This document shows positions 19,297 through 27,752 of a stretch of 64,000 nt of DNA, in pieces. Below the pieces are notes generated by a model. The model saw only the letters and a program-made list of their open reading frames with translations. It was not told the origin of the DNA and made no database searches. The position numbers were made by a program, and so were the translations under genes. Positions within the stretch are counted from its first letter, which is position 1, and each line of letters begins with the position of its first letter. Source of the DNA: Methylopila jiangsuensis. Lineage in GTDB: Bacteria; Pseudomonadota; Alphaproteobacteria; Rhizobiales; Methylopilaceae. Location: positions 496,001-560,000 of the forward strand of contig NZ_BSFK01000005.1 of the NCBI RefSeq assembly GCF_027922305.1, given 5' to 3'.

Positions 19297-19372
19297 GTCA
19301 TGCCCGGCAAACGCCGGGCATCCACGATTTTCCCGACACGCCTGAAAGCGCAGTGCGTCCGAAGTCGTGGAT
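19297..19372. repeat. Dispersed palindrome copy 2, left part, split by IS110-family element
   Basis: Begins GTCATGCCCGGC...GCCGGGCATCCACGATTTT and runs to GAAGTCGTGGAT, where the similarity to the other copies stops abruptly. The rest resumes at 20448. Joining 19372 to 20451 restores GTCGTGGATGCCCGAG, which matches the intact copy at 60.7 kb. Confidence 0.85.
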
Positions 19373-19385
19373 TGCATGTTTGCGT

Positions 19386-19560
19386 TGTCCGTCCCTGGTG
19401 TTGGGATGGGGGACGCCGGCGGGACCTCGAGACGTGGATGGGTCTTGTCGACCGTGGGCATCTTGAGCCCGCCGGCGTCACGGTCGCGATCACGCGCACG
19501 GAAGTGGGGGCTCTCGCCCGAATGCAATCCGGCGTGACGGACCAGACCGTCATCGTGCCG
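19386..19560 (+). ncRNA. Predicted IS110 bridge RNA with target and donor loops
   Basis: A 5' hairpin (GTCCC/GGGAT, 19391-19407) is followed by two guide-bearing stem-loops. Target loop: a perfect 12-bp stem (19412-19423 with 19468-19479) encloses CGTGGATG (19433-19440), identical to the left side of the insertion site, and GGGCATC (19456-19462), the complement of the right side GATGCCC. Donor loop: TCACGC/GCGTGA (19490-19495 with 19532-19537), extended by GGTC/GACC, encloses CACGGAAG (19497-19504), identical to the right element end 20441-20448, and ATGCAATC (19522-19529), the complement of the left end 19370-19377. Guide order and strand sense agree with the published IS621 bridge RNA. The RNA limits are approximate. 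Confidence 0.85.
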
Positions 19561-19569
19561 GAGGCGATC

Positions 19570-20434
19570 ATGACCCACAAGCTCATCCTTGGGTTCGACG
19601 TGTCGAAGGACTGGATCGACGTCGGCCGCCACGGCGCGGCGGCGGTGACGCGGCTTGCGAACGAGGCGGACGCGATCGCCGCTTTCCTGAAGGCCGAGGG
19701 TCCGATCGGGCTCGCGGCGTTCGAGCCCACCGGCGGCTACGAGCGGGCCCTGCGCCGGGCGCTGGTGGAGGCCGGGGTTCCGTTCGCGCGCGTCCATCCG
19801 AACGAGGTGGCGGCGTTCCGGGCCCGGCGCGGCGTGAAGGCCAAGACCGACCGGATCGACGCCCGGCTGATCGCCGACTTCGCCGCGCTCGAGCTCGACG
19901 GACGCGGGCTGAAGCCGCTGGTCGAGGGCGACGGGGTCTTGCGCGAACTCGTCGCCCGCCGCCGCCAGCTGGTCGACGCGCTCCACGCCGAACGCTGCCG
20001 GGCGGCGCTGGCCGAGAGCCGCCCGGTGCGCGACAGCCTCGAGCGCCGCCATGGCGCGCCGTCTCGCCAGCCTCAAGGGCGTCGGCCCCGTCACGATCAT
20101 GACGCTGATCGGCGCGCTGCCGGAGCTCGGCCGCCTCACCGGCAAGGAGATCGCGAGCCTGGTCGGGCTCGCGCCCGTGACCCGCGACAGCGGCAGGACC
20201 CGGGGCCGGGCCGCCACCGGCCACGGCCGCCCGGACGTGCGCCGCGTGCTGTTCAACGCCGCACGCTGCGCCATCCGCCACAATCTCACGATGAAGGCGT
20301 TCTACGACCGCCTCGTCACACAGAACCGCAGGCCCGGAAAGGTCGCCCTCACCGCCGTCATGCGCAAAATGCTCGTCACCCTCAACGCCATCGCGCGAGA
20401 CCGACAAAACTGGAAACACGCACCTCACGCTTGA
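19570..20434 (+). pseudogene. IS110-family DEDD recombinase, disrupted by internal deletion and frame change
   Basis: The first frame (ATG 19570 to about 20040) encodes the RuvC-like DEDD domain: GFDVSKDWIDV, AFEPTGGYE, KTDRIDARLIADF. The second frame (from about 20045 to the stop at 20434) encodes the Tnp20 domain: LASLKGVGPVTIMTLIGALP, VGLAPVTRDSGRTRG with the expected serine, and HNLTMKAFYDRLV. Homology jumps from DSLE directly to MARRLAS with a +1 frame difference. The coiled linker normally between the domains is mostly missing, by inference roughly 20-35 residues. The first frame continues without an early stop but loses all family similarity. The protein is therefore probably inactive unless frameshifting or a sequencing error is involved. 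Confidence 0.8.
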
Positions 20435-20447
20435 CCGCAAACACGGA

Positions 20448-20474
20448 AGATGCCCGAGACAAGCTCGGGCATGA
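20448..20474. repeat. Dispersed palindrome copy 2, right part
   Basis: GATGCCCGAGACAAGCTCGG followed by GCATGAC, a perfect hairpin around ACAAG. It completes the repeat interrupted at 19372 by the IS110-family element and lies just past the map stop codon at 20488. Confidence 0.85.
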
Positions 20475-20487
20475 CGTGTCGGCGGCG

Positions 20488-21315
20488 TCAGGCCGGCGCG
20501 AACACCGGGGCGTCGAGGCCTTTGGGCGAGAGCGTGAAGATTTCGCAGCCGTCCTCGGTGACGCCGATCATGTGCTCGAACTGGGCGGAGAGCGAGCGGT
20601 CGCGGGTCACGGCGGTCCAGCCGTCGGACAGCACCTTCACCGGCGGGCGGCCGAGATTGATCATGGGCTCCACCGTGAAGAACATGCCGGCCTTCAGCGG
20701 AACGCCCTTTCCGGGCTCCCCGTAATGCAGGATGTTCGGCTCGTCGTGGAACAGGCGGCCGATGCCGTGGCCGCAGAAGTCCCGCACCACCGACATGCGC
20801 TCGCCCTCGGCGAAGGTCTGGATGGCGTGGCCGATGTCGCCGGTGGTGGCGCCGGGCCTGATGACGGCGAGGCCGCGCATCATCGACTCATACGTCACCT
20901 CGATCAGCCGTTCGGCCCGGCGCGGAATCGGGCCGACCGCGTACATGCGGCTGGAATCGCCGTGCCAGCCGTCCAGCACGAAGGTGACGTCGATGTTGAG
21001 GATGTCGCCCTCGCGCAGCGGCTTGTCGTTCGGGATGCCGTGACAGACCACATGGTTGAGCGACGTGCAGATCGTCTTGGGATAGCCGCGGTAGTAGAGG
21101 CATGCGGGAAGGGCGCCGTGGTCCATGGCGAACTCCAGCGCGAGCTTGTCCAGCGCCTCGGTGGTGACGCCCGGCGCCACATGCTCGTTCATCAGGTCGA
21201 GCGCCTCCGCCACCAGCCGGCCGGCGCGCCGCATGCCCTCGAAGGCCTCGGGGTCGTGGATTTTGATGGCGCCGTTTTTCCGCAGCGGCGCCGTAGCGGC
21301 TTCGACGAAGGTCAT
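20488..21315 (-). CDS. map: Type I methionine aminopeptidase
   Basis: 275-aa cytoplasmic enzyme that removes the initiator methionine from nascent proteins. The five metal ligands of the pita-bread fold are visible: Asp in NIDVTFVLDG, Asp in WHGDSSRMY, His in FCGHGIGR, Glu in FFTVEPMI and Glu in SAQFEHMIG. The substrate-site histidine CHGIPND is also present. Length is normal. It is transcribed toward the IS110-family element. No partner operon gene is visible upstream. Confidence 0.96.
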   Translation of the reverse strand: MTFVEAATAPLRKNGAIKIHDPEAFEGMRRAGRLVAEALDLMNEHVAPGVTTEALDKLALEFAMDHGALPACLYYRGYPKTICTSLNHVVCHGIPNDKPLREGDILNIDVTFVLDGWHGDSSRMYAVGPIPRRAERLIEVTYESMMRGLAVIRPGATTGDIGHAIQTFAEGERMSVVRDFCGHGIGRLFHDEPNILHYGEPGKGVPLKAGMFFTVEPMINLGRPPVKVLSDGWTAVTRDRSLSAQFEHMIGVTEDGCEIFTLSPKGLDAPVFAPA

Positions 21316-21429
21316 TTACGTCTCGATGAGCGATGGAGCGCGCAAGATAGCGATCCGTCTCCCCTGCGCCAAGAGGCGCGGCGCGGCCGTGATGGAAGCG
21401 ACGCGGAAAGCCGCTAAAATCCGAGAGCC

Positions 21430-22182
21430 ATGACGCCCGCCCAGCCCATCCGCTCCGCCATGTCCCTTCTGTCCGACGCGCTGCTCTCGAAGCGGCTCGG
21501 ACGGCGGCACTTCATCCTGTTCCGCGACCATCCCATCGCCTACGCCCGGATTCCCAAGGTCGCCAACACCTCCGTCAAGACCGCGCTGACCCGGCTGCTG
21601 CCGAACGGCGACGCGCTGCGCAAGGGCGCTTCCCCGGACCGGCTCTGGGACGTGGGCACGGGCGGGCGCACGCGCATGATCCGCGCCCGCGACGCGGCGA
21701 GGCTCGAGAACGTGTTCGTGTTCTCCTTCGTGCGCGACCCGTTCGAGCGCGCCGCGTCCTACTACGCCACCAAAGTGGCGGGGAGGGGCGAACTGCCTCG
21801 CCTCGCCGCCCGCGACGGATTGCGCAAGAACATGCCCTTCGCCGCGTTCCTGGAGCGGGTGGCGGCGATGGACGACCGGGACATGGACGATCACCTGACC
21901 CCGCAATCGGTGATCCTGCGCCATGGCGAGCGGCTGGTTCCGCGCTTCATCGGGCGGCAGGAGGCGATGGCGGAGCACTGGGAGGCGCTGCGCCGCGAAC
22001 TGGCGGCCTTCGGCGCCCCAGACCTCGGCCCGCTGCCCCACCGCAACCGCAGGGCGCCGGAGGAGGGCCACGCTCTGGCGCGCTACTTCGCCGATCCCGG
22101 CCTCGTGCGCCTGCTGCGGGAGCGCTACGCCGACGATCTCGCGCTGTTCTACCCCGACGCCGATCCGCTGCGGCCGCGCTGA
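21430..22182 (+). CDS. Sulfotransferase-like protein (sulfotransferase family 2)
   Basis: 250-aa protein with the two PAPS-binding signatures of carbohydrate sulfotransferases: a 5'-phosphosulfate loop IPKVANTSVKTAL near residues 39-51 and a 3'-phosphate motif VFSFVRDPFERAASYY near residue 100. There is no clear signal peptide, so it is probably cytoplasmic or membrane-associated. The acceptor is unknown; cell-surface glycans are a common target in the family. It stands alone, divergent from map, and adjacent to a mobile-DNA scar. Confidence 0.82.
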   Translation: MTPAQPIRSAMSLLSDALLSKRLGRRHFILFRDHPIAYARIPKVANTSVKTALTRLLPNGDALRKGASPDRLWDVGTGGRTRMIRARDAARLENVFVFSFVRDPFERAASYYATKVAGRGELPRLAARDGLRKNMPFAAFLERVAAMDDRDMDDHLTPQSVILRHGERLVPRFIGRQEAMAEHWEALRRELAAFGAPDLGPLPHRNRRAPEEGHALARYFADPGLVRLLRERYADDLALFYPDADPLRPR

Positions 22183-22674
22183 CGTCCGCGTGCGCCAAAA
22201 GTCCTCGCTCTCGAACTGAGGCCCGGCGGGAAAAGAACCACGTCGCCAAATGTAGGGCGAGCCGAAGCCTCCCGCATTCGCCCGTCTCTGCTTCCCCATG
22301 TCTCGCCGACGCATTACGCGCTGGCGCGAGCGGCAGGACAGGCGCATGAAGCGAGACGATCTTTCGACCACTGGCGCCGCCCTGTGACGTGCTCCCCATT
22401 TTCCTGCCGGTCATAAGTTAGGCCCGGCTGGGCTTTGGTCCTCAGGGGGCCGGCTGGCGTCGATAACTTACTTCCTGCTTGGCCCTAGGTTGATGCCACG
22501 CTGTCGGAGCGAACTGATATAATCCTCTCAGTCCTGAGCAATCCGGTTGTCGGTCAACCTGCAGGGGACATCTTCTGAGCCCGTTGCAATTAACTGCCGA
22601 CTACCGAATTCCATAGAGGTGCGGGCACTCTACGCGCCTGCGTTGCTCGTCCAGTATGAATTTCGACGAGCTGT
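22183..22674. other. Gene-free interval between sulfotransferase gene and IS3 remnant
   Basis: No convincing gene. Base composition is more mixed than in neighbouring genes. It holds an inverted TAAGTTA (near 22414) and TAACTTA (near 22463) pair, together with GGCCCGGC and GCCGGC inside, which might be the end of an old insertion, but no transposase sequence is recognisable here. Confidence 0.5.
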
Positions 22675-23449
<775 letters not shown>

Positions 23450-23527
23450 TGGTCGGAGCGGCGGGATTTGAACCCACGACCCCTAGTCCCCCAGACTAGT
23501 GCGCTAACCGGGCTGCGCCACGCTCCG
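23450..23527 (-). tRNA. tRNA-Pro (anticodon GGG)
   Basis: On the minus strand the acceptor stem CGGAGCG pairs with CGCTCCG. The D-arm is GCGCAGCCCGGTTAGCGC. The anticodon arm CTAGT-CTGGGGG-ACTAG gives anticodon GGG, and the T-arm contains GGTTCAAATCC. The discriminator is A, and an encoded CCA occupies 23450-23452. Decodes proline CCC/CCU. Confidence 0.96.
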
Positions 23528-23593
23528 ACTGGCGAGCCTTATAGTGTCGGCTTCGGGCGGACGCAATCCCGCTGCACGCGGTTATCCCGGCTC

Positions 23594-23627
23594 AAAATAA
23601 AACATATAATTTATGTTGTTTATTTCA
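23594..23627 (+). promoter_or_regulatory. AT-rich dyad upstream of sulfate-uptake operon
   Basis: An isolated AT-rich segment in a GC-rich region. It has imperfect dyad symmetry (AAATAAA-ACATA ... TATGT-TG-TTTATTT) and contains TATAAT at 23605-23610. It lies about 85 bp upstream of sbp. It could be a promoter with a regulator site, such as a CysB-type LysR regulator, but the regulator is a guess. Confidence 0.45.
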
Positions 23628-23710
23628 AAGGACGCCATATGCGCGCCTTTTAAGTTGACAAAGGCGATGGAGAATGTGGAATGAGAGCCAACGCTTCTGG
23701 AGACCTTGCA

Positions 23711-24736
23711 ATGAACCGTCGCTCCGCCTCCCGCCTGTTCGCCGCGCTGGCGCTGGCCGCGCCCATCGCCTTCGGCGCGCTGCCCGCTGCGGCGCAGTCC
23801 ACCCTCACCAACGTCTCCTACGACCCGACGCGCGAGCTCTATAAGGACTTCAACGCGCTGTTCGTGAAGCACTGGAAGGCCGAGACCGGCGAGGACATCA
23901 AGATCCAGGTGTCCCATGGCGGCTCCGGCAAGCAGGCCCGCTCCGTGATCGACGGGCTGAACGCCGACGTGGTGACGCTGGCGCTCGCCTCCGACATCGA
24001 CGCCATCGCCAAGGCCACGAACAAGCTGCCGGCGGACTGGCAGAAGCGCCTGCCCAACAACTCGTCGCCCTACACCTCGACCATCGTGTTCCTGGTCCGC
24101 AAGGGCAACCCCAAGGGCATCAAGGACTGGGGCGATCTGGTGAAGCCGGGCGTCGAGGTCATCACGCCGAACCCCAAGACGTCCGGCGGCGCCCGCTGGA
24201 ACTACCTGGCGGCCTGGGCCTACGGCCTGAAGCAGAACGGCGACGATCCGGAGAAGGCCAAGGCCTTCGTGGCCGAGCTGTTCAAGCATGTGCCGGTGCT
24301 GGACTCCGGCGCGCGCGGCTCCACCACCACCTTCGCCCAGCGCGGTCTCGGCGACGTGCTGCTGGCCTGGGAGAACGAGGCCTACCTCTCCTTCGCGGAA
24401 TTCGGCGACGACAAGTTCGAGATCGTGTTCCCGTCCGTCTCCATCCTCGCGGAGCCGCCGGTCGCGATCGTCGACGCCAACGTGGAGAAGAACGGCACCC
24501 GCAAGGCGGCCGAGGCCTATCTGAACCTGCTGTACTCGCCGGAGGGGCAGTCGCTGGCGGCGAAGCACTTCTACCGCCCGGTGAAGCCCGAGACCGTGTC
24601 CAACAAGGCGGATGTGGAGCGCTTCCAGAAGCTCGACCTCGTCACCATCGACGACACGTTCGGCGGCTGGGCCAAGGCCCAGAAGGAGCACTTCGGCGAC
24701 GGCGGCGTGTTCGACGAGATCTTCAAGCCGAAGTAA
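23711..24736 (+). CDS. sbp: Periplasmic sulfate-binding protein
   Basis: 341-aa precursor. A signal peptide ends near ALPAAAQS. The mature protein has the family motifs [35 protein letters not shown] and the sulfate-site region [16 protein letters not shown]. It delivers sulfate or thiosulfate to CysTWA. The start at 23711 (MNRRSASR) is preferred over 23681 because GGAG lies just upstream and the signal peptide follows directly. It heads the operon sbp-cysT-cysW-cysA. Confidence 0.95.
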   Translation: MNRRSASRLFAALALAAPIAFGALPAAAQSTLTNVSYDPTRELYKDFNALFVKHWKAETGEDIKIQVSHGGSGKQARSVIDGLNADVVTLALASDIDAIAKATNKLPADWQKRLPNNSSPYTSTIVFLVRKGNPKGIKDWGDLVKPGVEVITPNPKTSGGARWNYLAAWAYGLKQNGDDPEKAKAFVAELFKHVPVLDSGARGSTTTFAQRGLGDVLLAWENEAYLSFAEFGDDKFEIVFPSVSILAEPPVAIVDANVEKNGTRKAAEAYLNLLYSPEGQSLAAKHFYRPVKPETVSNKADVERFQKLDLVTIDDTFGGWAKAQKEHFGDGGVFDEIFKPK

Positions 24737-24851
24737 CGCCCGGCGCGAAGTCATTCCGCCTTCCGATCGCCGTGCGCGCGCCGGGTCCCGTCCCGAACGC
24801 CGCGCGGCGATCCTCCGTGGACGCGGTCCGCCGCACGAGACCTGAATTCTC

Positions 24852-25685
24852 ATGAGCCGAACGACGTTTCGAACGCCCAGCGCCTTGCCCGGTTTCGGGC
24901 TGACCTTCGGCTTCACCTGGCTGTGGCTGACGCTGATCATCCTCCTGCCGCTTGGCGGCGTCATCCTCTGGGCGGGATCGCTTGGGCTGGAGCGGCTGGC
25001 GCAGATCGCCTCCGATCCGCGCACGCTGTCCGCGCTCAGGGTCAGCTTCGGCCTGTCGCTGCTGGCGGCGGTGCTGAACGCGGTGTTCGGCCTGATCCTC
25101 GCCTGGATCCTGACCCGCTACGATTTCCCTGGCCGTCGGCTGGTGGACGCGGCCGTCGATCTGCCCTTCGCCCTGCCGACGGCGGTGGCGGGCATCGCGC
25201 TCGCCGCGATCTACGCGCCGAACGGCTGGATCGGGCAGTGGCTGCCCTTCAAGGTCGCGTATACGCCTCTCGGCATCTTCGTGGCGCTGGTCTTCATCGG
25301 CCTGCCCTTCGTGGTGCGCACGCTGCAGCCGGTGCTGACGGACCTGGACCGGGAGCTCGAGGAGGCGTCCGCGACGCTGGGCGCCGATCGTCCGGTCACG
25401 CTGCTGCGGGTGGTGCTGCCCACGCTGTTTCCCGCGCTGCTCACCGGCTTCGCGCTCGCCTTCGCCCGCGCGGTCGGCGAGTACGGCTCGGTCATCTTCA
25501 TCGCCGGCAACGTGCCTTACGTGTCGGAGATCGCGCCGCTGATCATCATCATGAAGCTCGAGGAGTTCGACTACGGCGCGGCGACGGCCGTCGCCACCAT
25601 CATGCTCCTGATCTCCTTCGCGCTGCTGCTGCTGATCAACCTGCTTGAAGCCTGGACCCGCCGGAGGCTCGGACATGTCCGCTGA
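24852..25685 (+). CDS. cysT: Sulfate ABC transporter permease CysT
   Basis: 277-aa inner-membrane protein with six or so membrane segments. It has the permease EAA loop as EEASATLGADRPVTLLRVVL and the sulfate-permease sequence DLPFALPTAVAGIALA. It forms the translocation pore with CysW. It lies 115 bp after sbp and its end overlaps cysW by 11 bp. Confidence 0.95.
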   Translation: MSRTTFRTPSALPGFGLTFGFTWLWLTLIILLPLGGVILWAGSLGLERLAQIASDPRTLSALRVSFGLSLLAAVLNAVFGLILAWILTRYDFPGRRLVDAAVDLPFALPTAVAGIALAAIYAPNGWIGQWLPFKVAYTPLGIFVALVFIGLPFVVRTLQPVLTDLDRELEEASATLGADRPVTLLRVVLPTLFPALLTGFALAFARAVGEYGSVIFIAGNVPYVSEIAPLIIIMKLEEFDYGAATAVATIMLLISFALLLLINLLEAWTRRRLGHVR

Positions 25686-26553
25686 CGTCGCCGCCGCCCC
25701 TGCGGCGCGCCTGATCGCGAATCCCACCACGGAAAGCCGCGCGGCCCGGCTGCTGCTGATCGGGCTCGGGCTCGGGTTCCTGGCGCTGTTCCTCGTGATC
25801 CCGCTGTTCGCAGTGTTCGCGGAGGCGTTTCGCAACGGCGCAGCGGCCTATTTCGAGGCCTTTGGGGACCCGGACACCCAGGCCGCCATCCGCCTCACCC
25901 TGCTCGTGGCGGCCATCGCGGTGCCTCTGAACGTCGTGTTCGGTCTCGCCGCGTCCTGGGCGATCGCCAAGTTCGACTTCCGCGGCAAAAGCTTCCTCCT
26001 GACGCTGATCGACCTGCCGTTCTCCGTCTCGCCCGTGGTCGCGGGCCTGTGCTTCATCGTGCTGTTCGGCGCCAACGGCTATTTCGGGCCCTGGCTGGAC
26101 CATCACGGCGTCCAGGTCATCTTCGCCGTGCCGGGCCTGGTGATCGCCACCGTGTTCGTCACCTTCCCCTTCGTCGCCCGCGAGCTGATCCCGCTGATGC
26201 AGGAGCAGGGCACCAGCGAGGAGGAGGCGGCGCTGTCGCTCGGCGCCAACGGCTGGCGCACCTTCTGGTCGGTGACGCTGCCCAACGTCCGCTGGGCGCT
26301 GCTCTACGGCGTGCTGCTGAGCAACGCCCGCGCCATGGGCGAGTTCGGCGCGGTGTCGGTGGTGTCCGGCCATCTCCGCGGCCTCACCAACACTCTCCCC
26401 TTGCAGGTAGAGATTCTCTATAATGACTATAATTTCGTCGCGGCTTTCGCGGCGGCGACCTTGCTGGCGGGGCTCGGGCTCGTCACGCTGGTGGTGAAGT
26501 CGCTGCTGGAATGGCGCTACGGCGACGAAATTTCCTCGAAGCACAGGAAGTGA
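25675..26553 (+). CDS. cysW: Sulfate ABC transporter permease CysW
   Basis: 292-aa inner-membrane protein, second pore subunit. Family segments are DLPFSVSPVVAGLCFIVLFG and the EAA loop EEEAALSLGANGWRTFW. The start at 25675 (MSADVAAAP) has a GGAGG ribosome binding site 7 bp upstream inside cysT and overlaps its end by 11 bp. The ORF continues to the EISSKHRK end, 10 bp before cysA. Confidence 0.95.
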   Translation: MSADVAAAPAARLIANPTTESRAARLLLIGLGLGFLALFLVIPLFAVFAEAFRNGAAAYFEAFGDPDTQAAIRLTLLVAAIAVPLNVVFGLAASWAIAKFDFRGKSFLLTLIDLPFSVSPVVAGLCFIVLFGANGYFGPWLDHHGVQVIFAVPGLVIATVFVTFPFVARELIPLMQEQGTSEEEAALSLGANGWRTFWSVTLPNVRWALLYGVLLSNARAMGEFGAVSVVSGHLRGLTNTLPLQVEILYNDYNFVAAFAAATLLAGLGLVTLVVKSLLEWRYGDEISSKHRK

Positions 26554-26563
26554 GGGCGTTCCA

Positions 26564-27631
26564 ATGTCCGTTGAGCTCAAGATCCGCGACGTCCGCAAGG
26601 AGTACGGCTCCTTCGCCGCCCTGAACGGCGTCAGCCTCGACATCCGCCAGGGCGAGCTGGTCGCCCTGCTCGGGCCGTCCGGCTCCGGCAAGACCACGCT
26701 GCTCCGCGCCATCGCCGGCCTCGAGACCCTGGACGGCGGCAAGATCCTGTTCGGCGACGTCGACGCCTCGTCGAAGTCGGTGCAGGAGCGGAACGTCGGC
26801 TTCGTGTTTCAGCATTACGCCCTGTTCCGCCACATGACGGTGTTCGACAACATCGCCTTCGGCCTCAGGGTGCGCGACAAGGCGCGCCGCCCGTCCGAGA
26901 GCGCCATCAAGACCAAGGTGCTGGAGCTGCTGGAGCTCATTCAGCTCACCGGTCTCGAGAAGCGCTATCCGTCCCAGCTCTCCGGCGGCCAGCGTCAGCG
27001 CGTGGCGCTCGCCCGGGCGCTCGCCATCGAGCCGCAGGTGCTGCTGCTGGACGAGCCGTTCGGCGCCCTCGACGCCCAGGTGCGCAAGGACCTGCGCCGC
27101 TGGCTGCGCCAGATCCATCAGGAGACCGGGCACACCACCGTGTTCGTGACCCACGACCAGGAGGAGGCGCTGGAGCTCGCGGACCGCGTGGCGGTGCTGC
27201 ACAAGGGCGACCTGCAGCAGATCGGCACCCCGGACGAGATCTACGACAACCCGGCGACGCCCTTCGTCTACGCCTTCATCGGCGAGTCGAGCGCGATCCC
27301 GGTGACGGTGCAGGCGGGCGCGGCCGCGCTCGACGGCGCGCCGCTGCCGGTCAACGGCGTGTCGGCGCAGGACGGTCCGGCGCGCTTCTTCGTGCGCCCG
27401 CAGGACGTGACCGTGAAGGAGCTGAACGGCTCCTCGACGGTCGCGGGCACCGTGGCGGCGCTGCGCCGCACCGGCGCCTACCGCCGCGCCGACATCGAGG
27501 TCGGCGCGCGCAAGACCCGCGTGGAGGCGCTTCTGCCCACCAATGCGCCGATCTCCGTCGGCGACAAGGTCGGCCTCGTGTTCCAGCGCTACGCCCTGTT
27601 CCCCGCGGACAGCGCGCCCGCGACCGCCTGA
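26564..27631 (+). CDS. cysA: Sulfate/thiosulfate importer ATPase CysA
   Basis: 355-aa ABC ATPase. Walker A is GPSGSGKTTLL near residues 38-48, the Q-loop lies in VFQHYALFRHMTVFDNIAFG, the signature is LSGGQRQRVALARAL, Walker B is LLLDEPFGALD and the H-loop is VTHDQEEAL. A C-terminal TOBE-like domain follows (FFVRPQDVTVKE). It completes the importer encoded by the three upstream genes. The operon ends with a strong hairpin. Confidence 0.96.
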   Translation: MSVELKIRDVRKEYGSFAALNGVSLDIRQGELVALLGPSGSGKTTLLRAIAGLETLDGGKILFGDVDASSKSVQERNVGFVFQHYALFRHMTVFDNIAFGLRVRDKARRPSESAIKTKVLELLELIQLTGLEKRYPSQLSGGQRQRVALARALAIEPQVLLLDEPFGALDAQVRKDLRRWLRQIHQETGHTTVFVTHDQEEALELADRVAVLHKGDLQQIGTPDEIYDNPATPFVYAFIGESSAIPVTVQAGAAALDGAPLPVNGVSAQDGPARFFVRPQDVTVKELNGSSTVAGTVAALRRTGAYRRADIEVGARKTRVEALLPTNAPISVGDKVGLVFQRYALFPADSAPATA

Positions 27632-27649
27632 TCCGTCGGGTTTCGTTTC

Positions 27650-27684
27650 CGCCGGGCGCCGCCTTTCCGGATCGGCGCCCGGCG
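27650..27684 (+). terminator. GC-rich hairpin after cysA
   Basis: A perfect 12-bp inverted repeat CGCCGGGCGCCG / CGGCGCCCGGCG with an 11-nt loop, 18 bp after the cysA stop. There is no T-run, so it may act as a weak or factor-assisted terminator or stabilise the 3' end. Confidence 0.55.
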
Positions 27685-27752
27685 GCTACGGTCGCGCCCC
27701 GTGACGCGCCGATTCACCGGCGCGGGCGTGCGTTCGGGGCGGGATAGGGTTC

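Larger units (their letters stand above)
19373..20450 (+). mobile_element. IS110-family insertion sequence inside a dispersed palindrome
   Basis: An element of about 1.08 kb between the two halves of a palindromic repeat. The sequence GAT is present at both junctions (19370-19372 and 20448-20450), so the exact ends are ambiguous by up to 3 bp and the core lies within GAT. There are no terminal inverted repeats, as expected for IS110. It has a 197-bp non-coding left end (see ncRNA entry) followed by a DEDD/Tnp20 recombinase reading frame with a frame change. The 8-nt end sequences at 19370-19377 and 20441-20448 are matched by guides in the predicted RNA, which supports these boundaries. Confidence 0.88.

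Noticed and set aside
19300-19569. In-frame extension of the IS110 recombinase upstream to 19300
   Set aside because: It would translate the palindrome and the whole predicted bridge RNA. Known recombinases begin at the GFDVSK block, so ATG 19570 is used.
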